A DNA stretch of 64,000 nucleotides from Polytrichum commune (Eukaryota > Streptophyta > Polytrichopsida > Polytrichales > Polytrichaceae). This document shows, piece after piece, positions 61,233 through 64,000 of this stretch (within the stretch, counting starts at the first letter, position 1; every line of letters starts with the position of its first letter). Below the pieces are notes generated by a model. That model was given only the letters and a program-made list of their open reading frames with translations. It was not told where the DNA came from and searched no databases. The position numbers and the translations under genes were made by a program. The stretch covers positions 23,409,666 through 23,473,665 of the forward strand of contig OX485807.1 of NCBI GenBank assembly GCA_950295325.1, given 5' to 3'.

Positions 61233-63091
61233 AGTTTTGAAGTATCCATTTGAACTTTATAATACCATTCATGTTCAAATACTGGGTCTGCTGTGCATTA
61301 TAAATTTGGTGTTGTTTGGGTAAAGTTGTAACTTTTTGCATTAAGTTGGGAGCTTTCACTAACTTTCTAGTACCTTTAATTTTTAAACATTGCTTCTGGT
61401 GGAACTTGAATCGGTTGTAGTATCACTTGATGCAATATTTGGACGACTTGAAGATAGTTATTGAGTCTTTAGCCACTCTGCTTGAACATGAGGCAGCAAC
61501 AAGTTGTCCACGTGATCCACCAGTTCAACCTTCGGTTGTCGCTATTGCGGACACAGATATGGAGGACGATGTTGGAGAGGACCAGGATGAGTCCCACAAC
61601 GACGATGAGTCGTTTGGAGATGACGAGGACGAGATTCGAACCAGACAGAAATTAAACTCCGTTGCCACCATTTCCAGCCTGAGATTCCAGCCAATTTCAG
61701 TTTCACGCTTTTCGATTCCACTTTGCAGGTTGGTTACCATGCCTTTGGTGAGGCCGACCCTCTAGAGTGATCTCGATAAGCTTGAACAAGAGTTTGTTCA
61801 TGGCTATCGTGACGGGGCTGCAGTGTTCTACGTTACATTGACTGATGAACATGGAAGTACTCAGGAGGTTACATTTGTGGTGAAGGAGAATTGGGGATCC
61901 ATCTGGAATGCGCAGAATGAGGAATTCAACAGGTATATCCTATCGGTACCTGGACTTTCACATATGAAGAATCTTATGTTTTTTGTCTGTGATGGTAATC
62001 ACAGACGCCAAGCATGGCTCAACCATATTGACCGCCTTCATAAGAATGATCTTTCCTGGCATTTTAGAGTGGACTCCATTCTCCTCAACACGAAGGACAA
62101 AATCGGCTTGGTTATGCAAGTGATGCACACGATCAACAAGTAAGTGTGATTTTCAGTGTTTTAATTATCTTTGAGGTTGTTCCTGAATTCGAAATATTTT
62201 CATGTATGTATTGTTGTGTTTCAGGCACACCGAGGACTCCCATGTCAGAACGAATACTGTCCACACGCTATTCAGAGTTAGGAAATATGGACAAATGGAT
62301 ATTGAGAAACTGAAGGACGTGTTGTCACCAGCTGACTTCATGCGTTGTAAGCGTGGCCAAAAGAAAACATGGTACACCTTACATTTGAATGTTTTCACCT
62401 CCTTCATCTTTCAGGTGAGTGCACTTGTTCCTTTTGATTTAAAGTACTGTGCTTCACTCATTTTGATTAAATGTGTAGTTCGTTGAGAGTACTGAAGTTC
62501 TTTGTTTAAGGATTCTTCGTAACAGAAGTGTGGATTATTCGCAGCACGAACTAACTTGTGGATAATTGGCAGCATGAAATAAGCATGGCTTCTGACGAAG
62601 GTGTCCGCCAGCTTGTTGAGCAGTCTGATGTGGTTGTATCTCCTGCTCAAAAAGCGGCCGCGGTGAAGTCTGCAGTGGACAAACGATGTATTTCATTGCG
62701 TCAGAAGATGGGAAAACTGGTCGCGGTTGCAAATCGAGACCTCAGTGATGGTTGGTTTGATGAGGTAAGTTCCATTCCTTGAATCCAGTGTTTTATCAGG
62801 TTGATCATTCTGAATTTGATTTCAAGATACCTGCTTTGTCCATTTTTAATGAGGACGTTTATAATTGGGTAGATTGAGCGGCATTATGCCAATAATTCAA
62901 TATCTCCAGAGCTTAACTTGGGAAAACTTCAGCTAATTGCTACGTCAAGAGCATCCCCGATTTTCAAAATCAAATGGCTTCAATACATAAACGCCTCTGC
63001 CGCAACTCGAGAGGCAAGAAGAGTTCCTGCGAAGCCCGTTACCGAAGAAAAACTTTCAATTTTCCTAGCAAAGGCATGCTGGTGGGCTGGG

Positions 63092-63708
63092 GTATGAATA
63101 TCTTGAAACTTCAGTATTTTCCAACACAGTTTGCAATGTTGAAATTGAAGTTAGAGAACTTGGAAAATTAAGGAAATAATACCCACACACTTTGGGTTGT
63201 ACTATGGGCTCCTTGGAGCTATATGGGTTAAGTGTTTTCCAATTTATATAGCATTGTCTTTATGGACACACCATTTCATAGATGGGTGAAATGGTATTCA
63301 AAGCTTCTTCCGAACATCACTACCTTTGCCGCAAGCTTGACCAGTTGACCTCCAATGCTTGCTTTGGATTATGAAAGGCCTAGTTTGTGCCCTATTGAAC
63401 CTATACATTAAGTGCAACCTCAACACATATGGAAACTAGCAATATAGAAACTAGATAACTAATGTGGATGTATCAAAGTATACCTTAGATAACTAGATAT
63501 TAATTAACTGAAATTAGATAGAGCTATCTAGAACTTAAGTTAACTTCCACTCTTGAAATAAGGCATGGGGGGAGCTATATATGAGGAGAGGTTATATTCA
63601 GCCTTACATGTGTAGACCTTGATCTTAAGTCCATTTGAATATGTTGGTGTAAATTTTGTGGTGCATATCATTGGGCATTGAGGTCATGCATTGAGCAAGT
63701 TGTGTGGT
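63092..63708. other. AT-rich flank of ParB-like copy 2
   Basis: A donor GTATGA at 63092 implies a further exon, as copy 1 has one (LAIETEKLFDATVANMHV), but I did not find it here. No other gene seen. Confidence 0.4.
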
Positions 63709-64000
63709 ATTTCATGTGGATTTAGTTCAACTATGTAGACACTCTAAGGAGCATTCTGGTCCGAGACCACTATTTTGGAATTCGAGGTTGATAGGAATTA
63801 AGGGCAGGTTAGGGGGGGGGGTTAAATGATTTTGGTATATATTTTGATTTCATGTGGGTTTAGTTCAACTATCCAGGCACTCTAGGGAGCATTCTGGTCT
63901 GATACCACTATTTTGGAATTCGAGGTTGATAGGAATTAAGGGGAGGGTAGGGGGGGTTTAAATGATTTTGGTTTATATTCTGATTTCATGTGGGTTTAGT
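63709..64000. repeat. 136-138 bp satellite, running off the window
   Basis: Units start at 63709, 63847 and 63983. They share GGTTGATAGGAATTAAGG, a G run before TTA, and ATTCTGGTCYGA blocks with the 160-bp array, so the two are related families. Confidence 0.88.

Larger units (their letters stand above)
58277..63091 (+). pseudogene. ParB/sulfiredoxin-like family gene, copy 2 (multi-exon)
   Basis: Downstream exons are secure: about 61427-62139, 62225-62414, 62573-62764 and 62873-63091, with GT-AG borders and consistent phase. Likely upstream exons: 58277-58560 (basic, MNTRSRARADQEVRR), 58926-59032 (acidic, ending GEEGT donor) and about 59281-59420. The first secure exon has an acidic stretch, then ISSLRFQPISVSRF, IPLCRLV and CDGNHRRQAW, the ParB/sulfiredoxin-like motif. 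Later exons carry SHVRTNTVHTLFRV, PELNLGKLQLIATS and ACWWAG, all matching copy 1. A TAG at 61763-61765 lies between conserved blocks, so the copy is probably inactive unless bypassed. The basic and acidic N-terminus suggests a nuclear protein; function unknown. Confidence 0.6.

Overview
The window looks like nuclear DNA of a streptophyte (charophyte alga, bryophyte, lycophyte or fern grade; the sequence alone does not let me choose). The evidence is one plant-type ceramide synthase gene with GT-AG introns, plus plant-style Mutator, CACTA, hAT and LTR elements and a LINE with a restriction-like endonuclease end. No rRNA, no intact tRNA gene and no CRISPR were seen. Most of the window is decayed, nested transposable elements.

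Layout. 1-6.2 kb is degenerate sequence with one unidentified pseudogene. 6.4-22.6 kb is a single old LINE (minus strand) split by three later insertions. The first is a 7.6-kb Mutator-like element (7108-14729; 40-bp terminal inverted repeats and a perfect 10-bp target duplication). The second is a 4.5-kb CACTA-like block (15145-19658; 22-bp flanking direct repeats). The third is a 720-bp insert (20945-21664). Deleting the Mutator element and one target copy restores the LINE frame exactly. The Mutator element holds a SWIM/MULE-type transposase remnant, a solo LTR, a tRNA-like SINE fragment, a palindrome array and a broken gene with a ParB/sulfiredoxin-like motif. 22.6-35.3 kb is repeat-rich and almost gene-free; it includes a 262-bp tandem triplication, a 51-bp array and a hAT-type MITE with an 8-bp target duplication. 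35.3-42.7 kb is the one clear host gene, a six-exon ceramide synthase of 290 residues. 44.3-49.6 kb is a second copy of the same LINE, interrupted by a second copy of the same solo LTR (5-bp duplication TTGGG).

50.1-55.2 kb is a decayed Ty3/gypsy retrotransposon on the minus strand. Its polyprotein carries a cytosine-C5 DNA methyltransferase upstream of the reverse transcriptase and a PHD finger after the integrase. 55.2-58.2 kb is repeat-like DNA. 58.3-63.1 kb holds a second, better preserved, multi-exon copy of the ParB/sulfiredoxin-like gene on the plus strand, with its large intron filled by two abutting satellite arrays. A related satellite begins at 63.7 kb and runs off the window.

The two most interesting items are the methyltransferase/PHD-bearing gypsy element and the two-copy ParB-like family, which shares intron positions and of which one copy sits inside a Mutator element. 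Both are described from motifs read by eye; neither has been tested by database search.
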